Below the pieces are notes generated by a model. That model did no database searches and was not told the DNA's origin. It saw only the letters and a list, made by a program, of their open reading frames with translations. From contig JAJPIF010000001.1 in assembly GCA_021324885.1 (NCBI GenBank), forward strand, positions 124,001 through 188,000: DNA of 64,000 nucleotides. The letters are read 5' to 3'. Every line of letters begins with the position of its first letter. Positions within the stretch are counted from its first letter, which is position 1. Origin of the DNA: Pseudomonadota bacterium (GTDB lineage Bacteria; Desulfobacterota; Binatia; Binatales; Binataceae). This document shows positions 8,188 to 17,711 of the stretch, one piece after another. A program made the position numbers and the translations under genes.

Positions 8188-9591
8188 ATGTGGAAAACCT
8201 GGCGTACTTTTACGCTGTCGGGCGCGATTATTGTCGCGCTCGGCAGCCTGACCATGGCGGCGGTCGGCATGGACAACGGGCCGATCGCTCCCGGATCGCA
8301 GCTTACCCTCAAGGATGCCATCGCAATCTCTCTCAAATTCCATCCGCGACGGCGTGAAGCCCAGGCGCAGACCGGCGCGGCCGGGCAACGGGTGGGTGAA
8401 GCGCGGGCGGAACTCTTGCCTCAGGTTTACAGCACCGCCCAGTATCTGCGAACGACGGTAAACGGCATCGGCAACACTCAGTACTACAACATCGACGGGT
8501 TGATTCCGCGCGAGTCGGGCCGCAATCACGATTTGCCCTCCAACGATTTCAGCCAAAGCGCGGATACCTACAACAACTATCTCGGCGGCGTGGCTCTTTC
8601 CCAATTCCTGTTCGACTTCGGACGCCATCTTGGGTACGTCGAGCAGCGTAAATTCGAAGCCGCTGCGGCCAGGGCGCAGGAGCAGATGGTCGATCTCCAG
8701 TTGATCTTCGAAGTTTCGCAGCGATATTTCGCGCTGCTGGTTGCCCGGCAGATGGTGCGGGTTTATGAGAAAGCTGTCGAGCAGCGCCAATACCATCTGC
8801 ATGAAGCCCAGGTCAAGGCGAGCGCGGCGCTGCGGCCGGAGCTGGACGTTTATGTAACCAAGGCGGAGTTGGAGCGCGCGCAACTGCGCCTGGTGGACGC
8901 CCGCAACCAGGTGGCCGACGCCAAGGTCGCCCTGGATAACGCGATGGGTTTGAGCGAAGCGGCGCCGCAGTACCAGCCGGCCGACGTCCTCACCTACGCG
9001 AAAATATCCGAGACCATGGGCGCCCTGGTCCGCCTGGCGATGAGCGAGCGACCAGACCTGATGGCGGTGGAAGATCAGATTCGCTCGATGGGCGCGCAGA
9101 TCCAGGAGTATCGCAGCGATTTTCTACCTACCGCCAACGCGGTAGGTGGATACAACGCGATGGGCACAGGCTTGCCGGCCGCCAACAATTTCAATGTGGG
9201 GCTGGTCATTACCTGGCCGATGTTCAACGGGTTTTTGACCACCCATGAAGTCGAGGAAACCAAACTTCAGCAGCAAGCGCTCGAGCATGCGCTCGAAGAC
9301 CTGCGTCAGCGCGTGATCCTGCAGGTCAAGACCGCGTTTTTGGACTGGCAGGCTTCCCTGGAACGAATCCGCCGCGCTGAAGCTGCGGTCGCGGCCTCCA
9401 GCGTCGAGCTCGAACTGGCCGAAAAGAGATATGAAGCAGGGCTCACCAATATCGTCGAATTGGAGGACGCTCAGCGGCATTACACGTTTGACGACGCGGA
9501 ATATGCCAATGCTCTGTACAGCTATTCGCTGGCCAAGGCGCAGGTCGGCTTCGCAACTGGAAGTTCGCTGGCCGAGGTTCCGGCGCGCTAG
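8188..9591 (+). CDS. TolC-family outer-membrane efflux channel
   Basis: The chosen ATG at 8188 follows AGGGGA. A TTG six codons upstream lacks a ribosome binding site. The 467-residue protein has a signal peptide (LSGAIIVALGSLTMAAV) and two outer-membrane efflux protein repeats. Their long alpha-helical stretches are rich in Ala, Glu and Gln (FEAAAARAQEQMVDL; RIRRAEAAVAASSVELELAEKRYEAGLTN is the conserved C-terminal signature). It completes a tripartite pump with the two preceding genes. The 290-base gap from the adaptor gene holds no other gene and could allow separate expression. Confidence 0.9.
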   Translation: MWKTWRTFTLSGAIIVALGSLTMAAVGMDNGPIAPGSQLTLKDAIAISLKFHPRRREAQAQTGAAGQRVGEARAELLPQVYSTAQYLRTTVNGIGNTQYYNIDGLIPRESGRNHDLPSNDFSQSADTYNNYLGGVALSQFLFDFGRHLGYVEQRKFEAAAARAQEQMVDLQLIFEVSQRYFALLVARQMVRVYEKAVEQRQYHLHEAQVKASAALRPELDVYVTKAELERAQLRLVDARNQVADAKVALDNAMGLSEAAPQYQPADVLTYAKISETMGALVRLAMSERPDLMAVEDQIRSMGAQIQEYRSDFLPTANAVGGYNAMGTGLPAANNFNVGLVITWPMFNGFLTTHEVEETKLQQQALEHALEDLRQRVILQVKTAFLDWQASLERIRRAEAAVAASSVELELAEKRYEAGLTNIVELEDAQRHYTFDDAEYANALYSYSLAKAQVGFATGSSLAEVPAR

Positions 9592-9649
9592 CCATTGGCA
9601 TGGCGTCGGGATACGTTTACGGCACGCCTGCGACAATCTTTTCTAAGCA

Positions 9650-12037
9650 ATGGATCAGTTTAAGTCTGTCCCTCAATCTCCGTCGCCGGGGAGCGGCGTC
9701 CCAGCCGAGGCTGTTTCGCTGCGCACATCCAGGGGGCTTAGCAGCGAGGAGGCGCACCGGCGGCTCGATCTGTACGGTCCTAACGCGGTGGCCGACGAGA
9801 AGCCCAGCGTATTGCTCGCCCTGGCTTCTAAATTCTGGGCGCCGGTGCCGTGGATGCTCGAAGGCACGGTGGTCCTGGAGTTGATGCTGGGAAGGTACTT
9901 TGAGGCGGGGATTATAGGCGCGTTGATCCTGTTCAATGCGCTCCTGGGTTTTTTCCAGGAAAACCGCGCGCAGGGCGCCCTGGCCTTACTGCGCAGCCGT
10001 CTTGCGGTCAAGGTGCGGGTGATGCGCGACCAGAGCTGGCGCCTGATTGCGGCGCAGGACTTGGTGCCGGGCGATTTCATCCACCTCAGGATGGGAGACC
10101 TCGTGCCCGCCGACGTGCAACTGATAGAAGGTACGCTTCTGCTCGACCAATCCGTAATGACGGGGGAGGCGATGCCGGTGGAGGGCGGGCCGGGCCAGGC
10201 TGCTTTCGCCGGATCGATCGTCAAACGGGGTGAAGCAGACGCCGAAGTCACCGCCACCGGATCACGCACTTATTTCGGAAAAACCGCCGAACTGGTTCGT
10301 CTGGCACATACTGGGAGCCACCTTCAGACCCTCATCCTTACCATCGTCAGATACATGGTGGCCCTGGACGGGGCGTTGGTTGCGGCCCTGCTGGTATATT
10401 CTCTGGCAGTCGGTATCCCGCTGCGCGAGATGCTGCCGTTTGCGCTGATTCTGCTGGTGGCGTCGGTGCCAGTGGCCTTGCCGGCAACTTTCACCTTGGC
10501 AACGGCGTTGGGCGCGCTCGAATTGGCCCGCCGCGGCGTGCTGGTGACGCGGCTGTCGGCGATCGAAGAAGCCGCCGCCATGGACGTCCTGTGCACCGAC
10601 AAGACCGGCACCATCACGGAAAACCGTCTGACCTTGATCGCTGTGCAGCCCTATCAACCATTTGACGAAAACGAAGTACTGCGGCTGGCGTGTTGCGCGA
10701 GCGATGAAGCGACCCAGGATCCAATCGATATGGCGATACTGGCCAGCGCCCGAAGCAGGGGGCTGAACGGAACCGGATTGCAACGCGAACGCCTTATTCC
10801 ATTCGACCCTGCAACTAAATTCGCGGAAGCGGTCGTTGAAAAGCAGGGGACGGCTTGGCGTGTGCTCAAAGGCGCTCCCTCCGCGATTGCCGCACTGGTA
10901 CCGGCAGCCGTCGATTTCAGTTCAGACATGCAACGTTTTGCCGCGCAGGGATGCCGCGTTCTGGCGGTAGCCGCCGGCCCGGAAAATGCCCTTTCCTTCG
11001 CGGGTCTGCTCGCCCTTGAAGATCCGCCGCGGCCCGAGTCCCGGACCCTGGTTTCCAGTCTTATCAAGCTGGGAGTCAGGGTCGTGATGGTGACGGGAGA
11101 CGGTCCGGAGACTGCGAAATCGGTCGCCAGTCAGGTGGGAATAGTGGGGCCGGCTTTCACGGCTGCGCAATTGCGCCATCATGCATTCGAGGTCCTCGAC
11201 GCCAACCTGTTCGCCGGCGTCTTCCCCGAGGACAAGTTCGAACTGGTGCGTTCGCTGCAAAGCCGCGGGCATGTCGTAGGGATGACCGGTGACGGCGTCA
11301 ATGACGCCCCGGCGCTCAAGCAGGCCGAAGTCGGTATCGCGGTTGCCAACGCCACCGATGTCGCCAAAGCCGCCGCCAGCCTGGTGCTTACCGACCAGGG
11401 CCTGACCGATATTGTGGCCGCGGTCGAATCCAGCCGGCGTATATATCAGCGGATGCTGACCTATACCCTGAACAAGATCGTCAAGACGGTGGCCATCGGG
11501 CTTTTCGTTACTGTCGGAGTGATGGTGACGCGCGAATTTGTGATCACGCCGGCGCTTATCGTTTTGCTGCTGTTCGCCAACGATTTTGTCACGATGTCGA
11601 TTTCCACCGATCGGGTCTCGTTCTCAACCGGTCCCGACCGTTGGCGGATTGCCAATCTGATGGTGGCTGGGGGTGTCATCGGGTTCTTCATCCTGGTTAT
11701 TTGCGGCGGTCTTTTCGCTTATGGCAGCGCGGTGTTGCACTTGTCCCTGCCGCAACTCCAGACCCTGGTCTTCATCACGCTGGTGTTTACCGGGCAGGGG
11801 ACGGTTTACCTGGTTCGCGAGCGCTCTCATTTCTGGCATTCCATCCCGAGCGGCTGGCTGCTCCTCAGTTCGATCGGCGACATCGTCGCCGTGAGCGCTC
11901 TGGCGATCGGCGGAATTCTGATGGCGCCGCTGAGCCCTGCTGTCGTCGGGTTGGTGCTCGGTTCGTGCGTCGCGTACCTGTTCCTGCTCGATTTTGTAAA
12001 GGTGGCGGTGCTGAGGAACTTTACCGACGTGGTCTGA
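9650..12037 (+). CDS. Plasma-membrane-type H+-translocating P-type ATPase (P3A)
   Basis: The 795-residue protein has all P-type ATPase landmarks: an actuator loop with TGEA (171-174), the membrane motif PVALPATFTLATALGA typical of proton pumps, the phosphorylated Asp317 in DKTGT, and the hinge TGDGVNDAPALKQAEVGIAV. The helix 6 region NDFVTMSISTD is also typical. The length fits fungal, plant and archaeal-type H+-ATPases without the C-terminal autoinhibitory extension. The actuator motif is normally TGES. Here Ser is replaced by Ala but the catalytic Glu is kept. It would export protons at the cost of ATP. It lies 58 bases after the TolC-like gene. Confidence 0.88.
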   Translation: MDQFKSVPQSPSPGSGVPAEAVSLRTSRGLSSEEAHRRLDLYGPNAVADEKPSVLLALASKFWAPVPWMLEGTVVLELMLGRYFEAGIIGALILFNALLGFFQENRAQGALALLRSRLAVKVRVMRDQSWRLIAAQDLVPGDFIHLRMGDLVPADVQLIEGTLLLDQSVMTGEAMPVEGGPGQAAFAGSIVKRGEADAEVTATGSRTYFGKTAELVRLAHTGSHLQTLILTIVRYMVALDGALVAALLVYSLAVGIPLREMLPFALILLVASVPVALPATFTLATALGALELARRGVLVTRLSAIEEAAAMDVLCTDKTGTITENRLTLIAVQPYQPFDENEVLRLACCASDEATQDPIDMAILASARSRGLNGTGLQRERLIPFDPATKFAEAVVEKQGTAWRVLKGAPSAIAALVPAAVDFSSDMQRFAAQGCRVLAVAAGPENALSFAGLLALEDPPRPESRTLVSSLIKLGVRVVMVTGDGPETAKSVASQVGIVGPAFTAAQLRHHAFEVLDANLFAGVFPEDKFELVRSLQSRGHVVGMTGDGVNDAPALKQAEVGIAVANATDVAKAAASLVLTDQGLTDIVAAVESSRRIYQRMLTYTLNKIVKTVAIGLFVTVGVMVTREFVITPALIVLLLFANDFVTMSISTDRVSFSTGPDRWRIANLMVAGGVIGFFILVICGGLFAYGSAVLHLSLPQLQTLVFITLVFTGQGTVYLVRERSHFWHSIPSGWLLLSSIGDIVAVSALAIGGILMAPLSPAVVGLVLGSCVAYLFLLDFVKVAVLRNFTDVV

Positions 12038-12137
12038 ACGCAATCGTGAATAAAGCCGCCTCCTCTCAACTTTGAGGCAAGCTGTTTTTCACCTCCAGCG
12101 ATCCGTTTTACGCGAAATGGCGCCCCACGCCGCCGGG

Positions 12138-12157
12138 GGCGGGCGCGACGGCCCGCC
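12138..12157. terminator. Stem-loop between convergent genes
   Basis: GGCGGGC (12138-12144) and GCCCGCC (12151-12157) form a perfect 7-base stem around a 6-base loop. It lies between the ATPase gene and the convergent esterase gene, where a two-way terminator is expected. There is no good U-run. Confidence 0.4.
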
Positions 12158-12205
12158 TTAGCGGCGCAAGAATGCCTCCCAAAGTATGACTTACGCCGGC
12201 AGAAG

Positions 12206-13144
12206 CTACTTCTTGAAGGCGGTCTTCAGCGCCGAGACGACCTGCTTGATTGCCTCTTTCCCCTTGTCGAGATTGTCCGCCATGCTGACGAAGCCGTGGA
12301 TGGTGCCGTCGTAGCGTGTGCAGGTAACCGGCACTCCGGCTGCCTTCAGTTTCGCCGCGTAAGCCTCGCCCTCGTCGCGCAGCGGATCGTATTCGGCGGT
12401 GATTACCAGCGCCGGCGGCAATCCTTTCAGATTGTCTGCGTGGATCGGCGCAGCATACGGATTTTTGCGATCGTTGTCGTCGCGTACGTAATGGTTCCAG
12501 AACCAAACCATCGCATCGCGGGTCAGGAAGTATCCTTCGGCCAGTTCCTTCATCGATCCCGTTGCCAGGCTGCCGTCCGTGCATGGGTAGAGCAGCGCCT
12601 GGAACACGATTGGCGGTTTGCCCCGGTCCCGCGCCATCAAGGGAACGACGGCAGCCAGATTGCCGCCCGCGCTGTCGCCGCAAACCGCGAGCCGTCGCGG
12701 GTCGCAGCCCAATGCCGTGGCGTTCTCCGAGGTCCACACCGTGGCGGCGTAGCAATCCTCGGCAGCGGCAGGGAACTTATCCTCCGGCGCCAGGCGATAA
12801 TCCACCGATACGGTGACGCAGCCGATGGCGTTGGTCAGTTTGCGGCACAGCGCGTCATGGCTGTCGATATTGCCGATCACCCATCCGCCGCCATGGTAGA
12901 AAACCATGACGGGAAAGGGCGCGGACCCATCGGGAGTATAGATCCGAATGGGAATCGGGCCGTTGGGACCGGGCACGCTGCGGTCCTCGACCCGCGCGAC
13001 CGGCTCGCCGGGACCGCGGGTCGCCGCCGCCGCCTGCTCCATTGCCTTGCGCGCCTGCGGCGGGGTCATCTGCTCGAACTTGAGCACCATCCCGGCCGAT
13101 TCCATCGCGTCGATCAGTGCCTTAGTCTGCGGTTCCAATGGCAT
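12206..13144 (-). CDS. Alpha/beta hydrolase of the hormone-sensitive-lipase family (esterase)
   Basis: This 312-residue protein has the oxyanion motif HGGGW at residues 84-88 and the nucleophile elbow GDSAGG with Ser158. The probable Asp lies in AEYDPLRDEG and the His in TIHGF near the C-terminus. This is the bacterial HSL (family IV) carboxylesterase layout, including the N-terminal cap helix region (residues 1-45). It would cleave short-chain esters in the cytoplasm. No signal peptide is seen. The next gene on this strand is a zinc alcohol dehydrogenase 85 bases upstream, so the two may be co-transcribed to process an ester and its alcohol, though this is inferred. Confidence 0.88.
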   Translation of the reverse strand: MPLEPQTKALIDAMESAGMVLKFEQMTPPQARKAMEQAAAATRGPGEPVARVEDRSVPGPNGPIPIRIYTPDGSAPFPVMVFYHGGGWVIGNIDSHDALCRKLTNAIGCVTVSVDYRLAPEDKFPAAAEDCYAATVWTSENATALGCDPRRLAVCGDSAGGNLAAVVPLMARDRGKPPIVFQALLYPCTDGSLATGSMKELAEGYFLTRDAMVWFWNHYVRDDNDRKNPYAAPIHADNLKGLPPALVITAEYDPLRDEGEAYAAKLKAAGVPVTCTRYDGTIHGFVSMADNLDKGKEAIKQVVSALKTAFKK

Positions 13145-13229
13145 AAGCTTTCACCTGTAGGTCTATGGGCGCGTGCGGCGCCGAACACCAAGCCAATCCT
13201 TCGATCCTGATGATGGCACGAGGCAAAAG

Positions 13230-14315
13230 TCAGTCGAACGTGATTACCGTGCGAACCACCTCGCCCGCTTTCATCGCGCGGAAGGCCTCGTCGATGTCCG
13301 CCAGAGTGCCTTTGCGCGTGACCATGTCGTCAAGGTTGAGCCGCCCCTGGCGGTAGTATTGCAGGAACCTGGGCGCGTCGAGGCGAAACCGGCTCGAACC
13401 CATGAAGCATCCCTGGAGCCTGCGCTCGGAAAGCAGCGAGACCGCATCCATTTCCACTTTTTCCGTCAGCGGAATCATCCCGATTATCGTAGCCGTGCCG
13501 CCCGGCTTGAGGCAGGCGATCGCCTGTTCGGCGACTTTCTTGAGCCCGATACATTCGAAGGAGTAATCGACGCCGCGCCCGGTCAGATTGGTTATGGCCG
13601 CGACCGGATCGCCCGCGGACGCGTCGATCGTATCGGTCGCGCCCAACCGCCGCGCCATCGCGAGTTTGTTCTCAAACATATCCACCGCGATTATCTGGAG
13701 CGCGCCGGCGATTCGCGCGCCCTGGACGGCGGCCAATCCGATGCCGCCGCATCCAAACACGGCCACCGTCGAACCCGGCGCGACCTTCGCCGTATTCAGT
13801 GCGGCGCCGACGCCGGTGGTAACGCCGCATCCGACCAGCGCCGCGCGATCCAGCGGGATGTCGTCGGGGATTTTCACCACCGCGTTTTCATGCAGCAGTT
13901 GCTTTTCGGCAAACCCCGCCATCGACAGGATGCCTTGGATCGGCTTGCCTTTGTAGGTCATCCGCGGCGGTTCGCCGGCCTTGCGATTGGTCGCGTTGGT
14001 ATTGAAGCACAGATGAGGATTGCCGCTCAGGCATTTCTCACACGACCCGCAGAACAGCGCCAGGCACGCAATCACGTGGTCGCCGGGTTTAAAATCCGTT
14101 ACATCGCCGCCGACCTCCTCGACGATTCCGGCGGTCTCGTGTCCCAGGATCGCCGGCGGCATCATCGGCCACACGCCGTCGGCAAAATGGAGGTCGCTGT
14201 GGCATACGCCGCAGGCGACGCTTTTGACCAGAACTTCGCGGCCGCGCGGTTTATCGATGCTTACTTCGTCGATAACCTGCGGCTGCCCGGGTCCGTTGAA
14301 TATGGCTGCACGCAT
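13230..14315 (-). CDS. Zinc-dependent alcohol dehydrogenase (MDR superfamily)
   Basis: The ATG at 14315 follows GGAG. A TTG seven codons upstream is less likely. The 361-residue protein has catalytic zinc ligands Cys38 (GVCHSD) and His59-Glu60 (GHE), and four structural zinc cysteines (89, 92, 95, 103). The Rossmann motif VFGCGGIGLAAVQGA lies near residues 185-199. Domain pattern and length fit class III-like NAD-dependent alcohol or aldehyde dehydrogenases. The alcohol substrate is unknown. A long open frame on the opposite strand is only a shadow. Confidence 0.9.
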   Translation of the reverse strand: MRAAIFNGPGQPQVIDEVSIDKPRGREVLVKSVACGVCHSDLHFADGVWPMMPPAILGHETAGIVEEVGGDVTDFKPGDHVIACLALFCGSCEKCLSGNPHLCFNTNATNRKAGEPPRMTYKGKPIQGILSMAGFAEKQLLHENAVVKIPDDIPLDRAALVGCGVTTGVGAALNTAKVAPGSTVAVFGCGGIGLAAVQGARIAGALQIIAVDMFENKLAMARRLGATDTIDASAGDPVAAITNLTGRGVDYSFECIGLKKVAEQAIACLKPGGTATIIGMIPLTEKVEMDAVSLLSERRLQGCFMGSSRFRLDAPRFLQYYRQGRLNLDDMVTRKGTLADIDEAFRAMKAGEVVRTVITFD

Positions 14316-14544
14316 GAAAATTCTCCGTCCGCGCAAAACTCCGAAGAATTAAGCCTCTGTTCCTGCCGGACAGAGCAGGGAGTCGGCGGCTCAAATCAGG
14401 CAATTAGCACGCGTCCGCTCGCGCTGCAAACCAGCACACAAAATAAGGCTGGGCGGCGCCTCAGCCTGAATTCCGGGCTAGGCGCGGGCGCTTTAATTTT
14501 CTACATTGTCCACGGTCGGGAAAGCGGCACTGAACGGAGCATCC

Positions 14545-15918
14545 ATGAGACAACGGTACGGCGGACAGCCAGCAGGCCGGCCGCGCAGGGGAATTTCAAC
14601 CCTTCGAGCCAGCGTCCTGGCGTTGGTAATTGCGATGGCGTCGGGATCGGAAGCCGCCCATGCGCAGATTAAGTTTGACGCCGCCAAATACGAATCGCTT
14701 GTGCCCGCCAATTCCAGATTGGCAATCGCACCGGGCACAAAGATAACGCTTCGGAACTGGATTAGATACCGCGATTTCATACCGGTCGGGATGCAAGCGC
14801 TGTTCAGCGGCAATTATCCATGGAAAATCGGCGCCGGACCGGAATATGCTATTGAAGTCGGACCGACTACTTCCATTGCATTATCCCGAAAGTACCTTGC
14901 CGATACCCGGAAATATAGCGGCAAGGTGCGGCTTAAAAAGGTTTCGACCGGCGGATACACCATCGAAAATTATATTGCCGGCATTCCCTTTCCCGATCCC
15001 ACCGGACCCGAGATTGGTATTAAAGTGATGTACGACGCCTGGTTCCCCTATTCGCCGTTTGTCTTTGAAATGCTCTTCCTATCCACCTCGATCGACAGAT
15101 TCAACAATTCTTCCAACTCGACCTCCGACACCGTGATCTGGCGGCTCAATCACATCAGCGATGAAGGCGAACCGCTTTCGAAATACGCGCCCGGATACCT
15201 GGAGGCGGATCGCTTCGAAACGTTGGAACCTCAGCAATACAAGTACACCACTCAGCTCAGTCTTCAGCCCGATGATCCTTCGCGCGTGCAGGAAATGTAT
15301 CTGTTCGATCCCAGCATCCGGCGGTCCATACGCATGTCAACGTCGGCGCGCTGCTCGGCGCTGACCGGCAGCGATTTCGTGCAGGACGACAACGGTTCCG
15401 GGTTTTTTTTCAAAGGCGTTGATTTCACCGCGAGATACCTGGGACTGAAGCGGGTACTGGCGCTGGTACATCTTAATCCTGCGGGTCTTACTCCGCAGGG
15501 CTATACCACCGGAAGTCCGTTGCCGGGATGGCCCCGGCCGGAGGCAGGCAAGTGGGAATTGCGCGACGTATATATCGTTGACGTGATGCCGCTGCCGTCT
15601 GCCGGTGACTATTGCTATTCGCACAAGGTTGGTTATCTCGACCGGCAGACTTATGCGCTTACGTGGGTTGAGATGTATGGGCGCGATTCGAACCTGGAGA
15701 AAGTGTGGCCCATTTACCAGACTCCGCGACGGATAGGCAGCGGAGAGAAAGTGATCATCCCCGAAGCAAGCTCCTCCACGATGTACAATCTGAAAAGCGC
15801 CCATGCCACGGTCGCCATCCAGGACAGTCCGGTGCGCGTGGACGGCGAGGCGCCGGCGGATCTTCAGGATGCCAGCGTCGCGGCTTCGGCCGGCGGTTTG
15901 GGGCAGATCATGAAATGA
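14545..15918 (+). CDS. DUF1329 family secreted protein
   Basis: The ATG at 14545 is chosen because GGAG lies seven bases before it. A TTG at 14506 would add 13 residues. A basic start, hydrophobic core (VLALVIAMASG) and cleavage site near AHAQ indicate export. The mature protein of about 420 residues has the DUF1329 pattern: an N-terminal segment with a LTPxG-like part, YPWKIGAG, a long beta-rich core and a C-terminal region rich in Tyr and Trp (ALTWVEMYGRDSNLEKVWP). DUF1329 proteins resemble LolA/LolB folds and often sit beside RND lipid exporters. Here the neighbours are unrelated enzymes. Confidence 0.75.
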   Translation: MRQRYGGQPAGRPRRGISTLRASVLALVIAMASGSEAAHAQIKFDAAKYESLVPANSRLAIAPGTKITLRNWIRYRDFIPVGMQALFSGNYPWKIGAGPEYAIEVGPTTSIALSRKYLADTRKYSGKVRLKKVSTGGYTIENYIAGIPFPDPTGPEIGIKVMYDAWFPYSPFVFEMLFLSTSIDRFNNSSNSTSDTVIWRLNHISDEGEPLSKYAPGYLEADRFETLEPQQYKYTTQLSLQPDDPSRVQEMYLFDPSIRRSIRMSTSARCSALTGSDFVQDDNGSGFFFKGVDFTARYLGLKRVLALVHLNPAGLTPQGYTTGSPLPGWPRPEAGKWELRDVYIVDVMPLPSAGDYCYSHKVGYLDRQTYALTWVEMYGRDSNLEKVWPIYQTPRRIGSGEKVIIPEASSSTMYNLKSAHATVAIQDSPVRVDGEAPADLQDASVAASAGGLGQIMK

Positions 15919-15980
15919 GATGCGGCTTGTCTGGGCGCATCCGATGGAGTTGACTCGAATACAGGTGGTCGAGGCGCAAG

Positions 15981-17681
15981 ATGCAGAACCACGAAATCGC
16001 CGCAATCCTCGACGAAACCGCCGACCTGATCGAAGTCAGCGAGGATAACTTTTTCCGCGTCCGCGCCTATCGCAACGCCGCCCGTACGATCCGCAATCAT
16101 CCGGTAGCGCTGGCTCAGATGGATTCCAGGCAGATTCGCGCCCTGCCGGGAATCGGCGCCGATATGGCCGCCAAGATTGAAAGCATTATCCAGACCGGCG
16201 ACTTCCAGGTGCATCGCGACCTTGCCGCCAGGATCCCGCCGGGGCTGATTCAATTGCTGCGCTTGCCGGGATTGGGACCAAAACGCGTCCAACTGCTGAA
16301 TCAACGCCTGCACGTCCGGGATATCGACGATCTGAAAAAAGCCGTCGCCGCCGGTGCATTGCGCAGCGTGCGCGGCTTCGGTCCCAAGCTGGAGCGTCAA
16401 CTGAGCCAGGCGCTCGCCCAGGAAAAACCGGCGGAAAAACCGCGTCTGATGCTGGCGGCGGCGGTCCAGACCGCGAATGCGCTGGTCAGCTACTTGAAGC
16501 AGTGTGCCGCCGTTGAGCATCTGGAGGTTGCCGGGAGCCTGCGCCGGCGCAAAGAGACGGTCGGCGATCTGGACGTGCTGGCGCTGTCCGCCGACCCTGC
16601 CACAGTAATGGATCACCTGGTGCGCTTTGCCCGAATCAAACAGGTGCAGGGCAAGGGTGAGACCAGATGCAGCGTCATGTTGGCGGACGGATTGCAAGTG
16701 GATTTGCGAGTGGTGGCGCGGGAAAGTTATGGCGCCGCGATGGTCTATTTCACCGGCTCGCAGGCCCATTGCGTGCACCTGCGCCGCCTCGCGCAAGCCC
16801 GCGGCATGCTGCTCAACGAGTATGGCCTGTTCCGTGGCGATGAACGTGTCGCGGGCATCACGGAGGAAGAGGTTTACCGGGCGCTTGGCCTCGATTTCAT
16901 CCCGCCCGAGCTGCGTGAAGATCGCGGCGAAATCGAAGCGGCCGCTGCCGGCCGGTTGCCCCATCTGCTCAAACGCGAAGATCTGCGCGGCGACCTCCAT
17001 AGCCATTCGACCTACACCGATGGCCGCGCGAGCATCGAGGCGATGGCCTCGCAGGCGCGCGATTGCGGCCTGGAGTATCTGGCGATCACCGACCATTCAC
17101 AGCGCGTGGCGATGGCGCATGGACTCGACCCGGTTCGCCTGCGCGATCAATGGCGTGAGATCGAACAGGTCGCACGCCGTCTGCACGGAATCACGCTGCT
17201 GCGCGGCATCGAGGTCGATATTCTGGAGGATGGCAGTCTCGATTTGCCCGACGACATCCTGGCGCAACTGGATTGGGTGGTTGCCTCGGTCCATTACAAA
17301 CTCGGGCTGAACTCCGAGCAGATGACGCAGCGGATAATCCGGGCGATTCGCAATCCGCACGTGGACGTGATCGGGCATCCGAGCGGCCGCCTGCTCGCCA
17401 GCCGCGAACCCAGCGCATTCGATCTCGACGAGGTGCTGCGTGTCGCGCGCGAAGAAGGATGCGCGCTGGAAGTTAATTCGCAGCCGGAACGGCTCGACCT
17501 CAACGATAGCGCCTGTCTGAAGGCCCGGCATGCCGGAGTCAAGCTGGTGGTATCGAGCGACGCGCACCATCCGCGGGATTTCGCGATGCTTCAATACGGT
17601 GTAGATCAGGCGCGGCGCGGCTGGCTGGGACCGGATGAGGTGCTGAACACGCGGCCGTTGGATCAACTGCGCCAGCGCTGA
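15981..17681 (+). CDS. polX: DNA polymerase/3'-5' exonuclease PolX
   Basis: The protein has 566 residues, the usual length of bacterial family X polymerases. Residues 1-80 form the helix-hairpin-helix lyase-like domain (LPGIGADMAAKIESI) and residues 94-100 hold a second hairpin (LPGLGPK). The polymerase palm has GSLRRRKETVGDLDVL at 185-200, with metal-binding Asp197 and Asp199, and a third Asp in VDLRVV. A C-terminal PHP domain starts near 335 (DLHSHSTYTDG) and supplies metal ligands His-x-His, later in ASVHYK and SSDAHHP. The role is gap filling in base-excision repair with PHP exonuclease activity. The next gene follows after 30 bases. Confidence 0.93.
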   Translation: MQNHEIAAILDETADLIEVSEDNFFRVRAYRNAARTIRNHPVALAQMDSRQIRALPGIGADMAAKIESIIQTGDFQVHRDLAARIPPGLIQLLRLPGLGPKRVQLLNQRLHVRDIDDLKKAVAAGALRSVRGFGPKLERQLSQALAQEKPAEKPRLMLAAAVQTANALVSYLKQCAAVEHLEVAGSLRRRKETVGDLDVLALSADPATVMDHLVRFARIKQVQGKGETRCSVMLADGLQVDLRVVARESYGAAMVYFTGSQAHCVHLRRLAQARGMLLNEYGLFRGDERVAGITEEEVYRALGLDFIPPELREDRGEIEAAAAGRLPHLLKREDLRGDLHSHSTYTDGRASIEAMASQARDCGLEYLAITDHSQRVAMAHGLDPVRLRDQWREIEQVARRLHGITLLRGIEVDILEDGSLDLPDDILAQLDWVVASVHYKLGLNSEQMTQRIIRAIRNPHVDVIGHPSGRLLASREPSAFDLDEVLRVAREEGCALEVNSQPERLDLNDSACLKARHAGVKLVVSSDAHHPRDFAMLQYGVDQARRGWLGPDEVLNTRPLDQLRQR

Positions 17682-17711
17682 TGCTTGAGTGCGGCGGGGA
17701 AAGGCCCAAAA

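Noticed and set aside
13173-14672. Long open frame on the plus strand opposite the alcohol dehydrogenase gene
   Set aside because: Arg/His-rich translation with no motif, while the minus strand encodes a complete zinc dehydrogenase.
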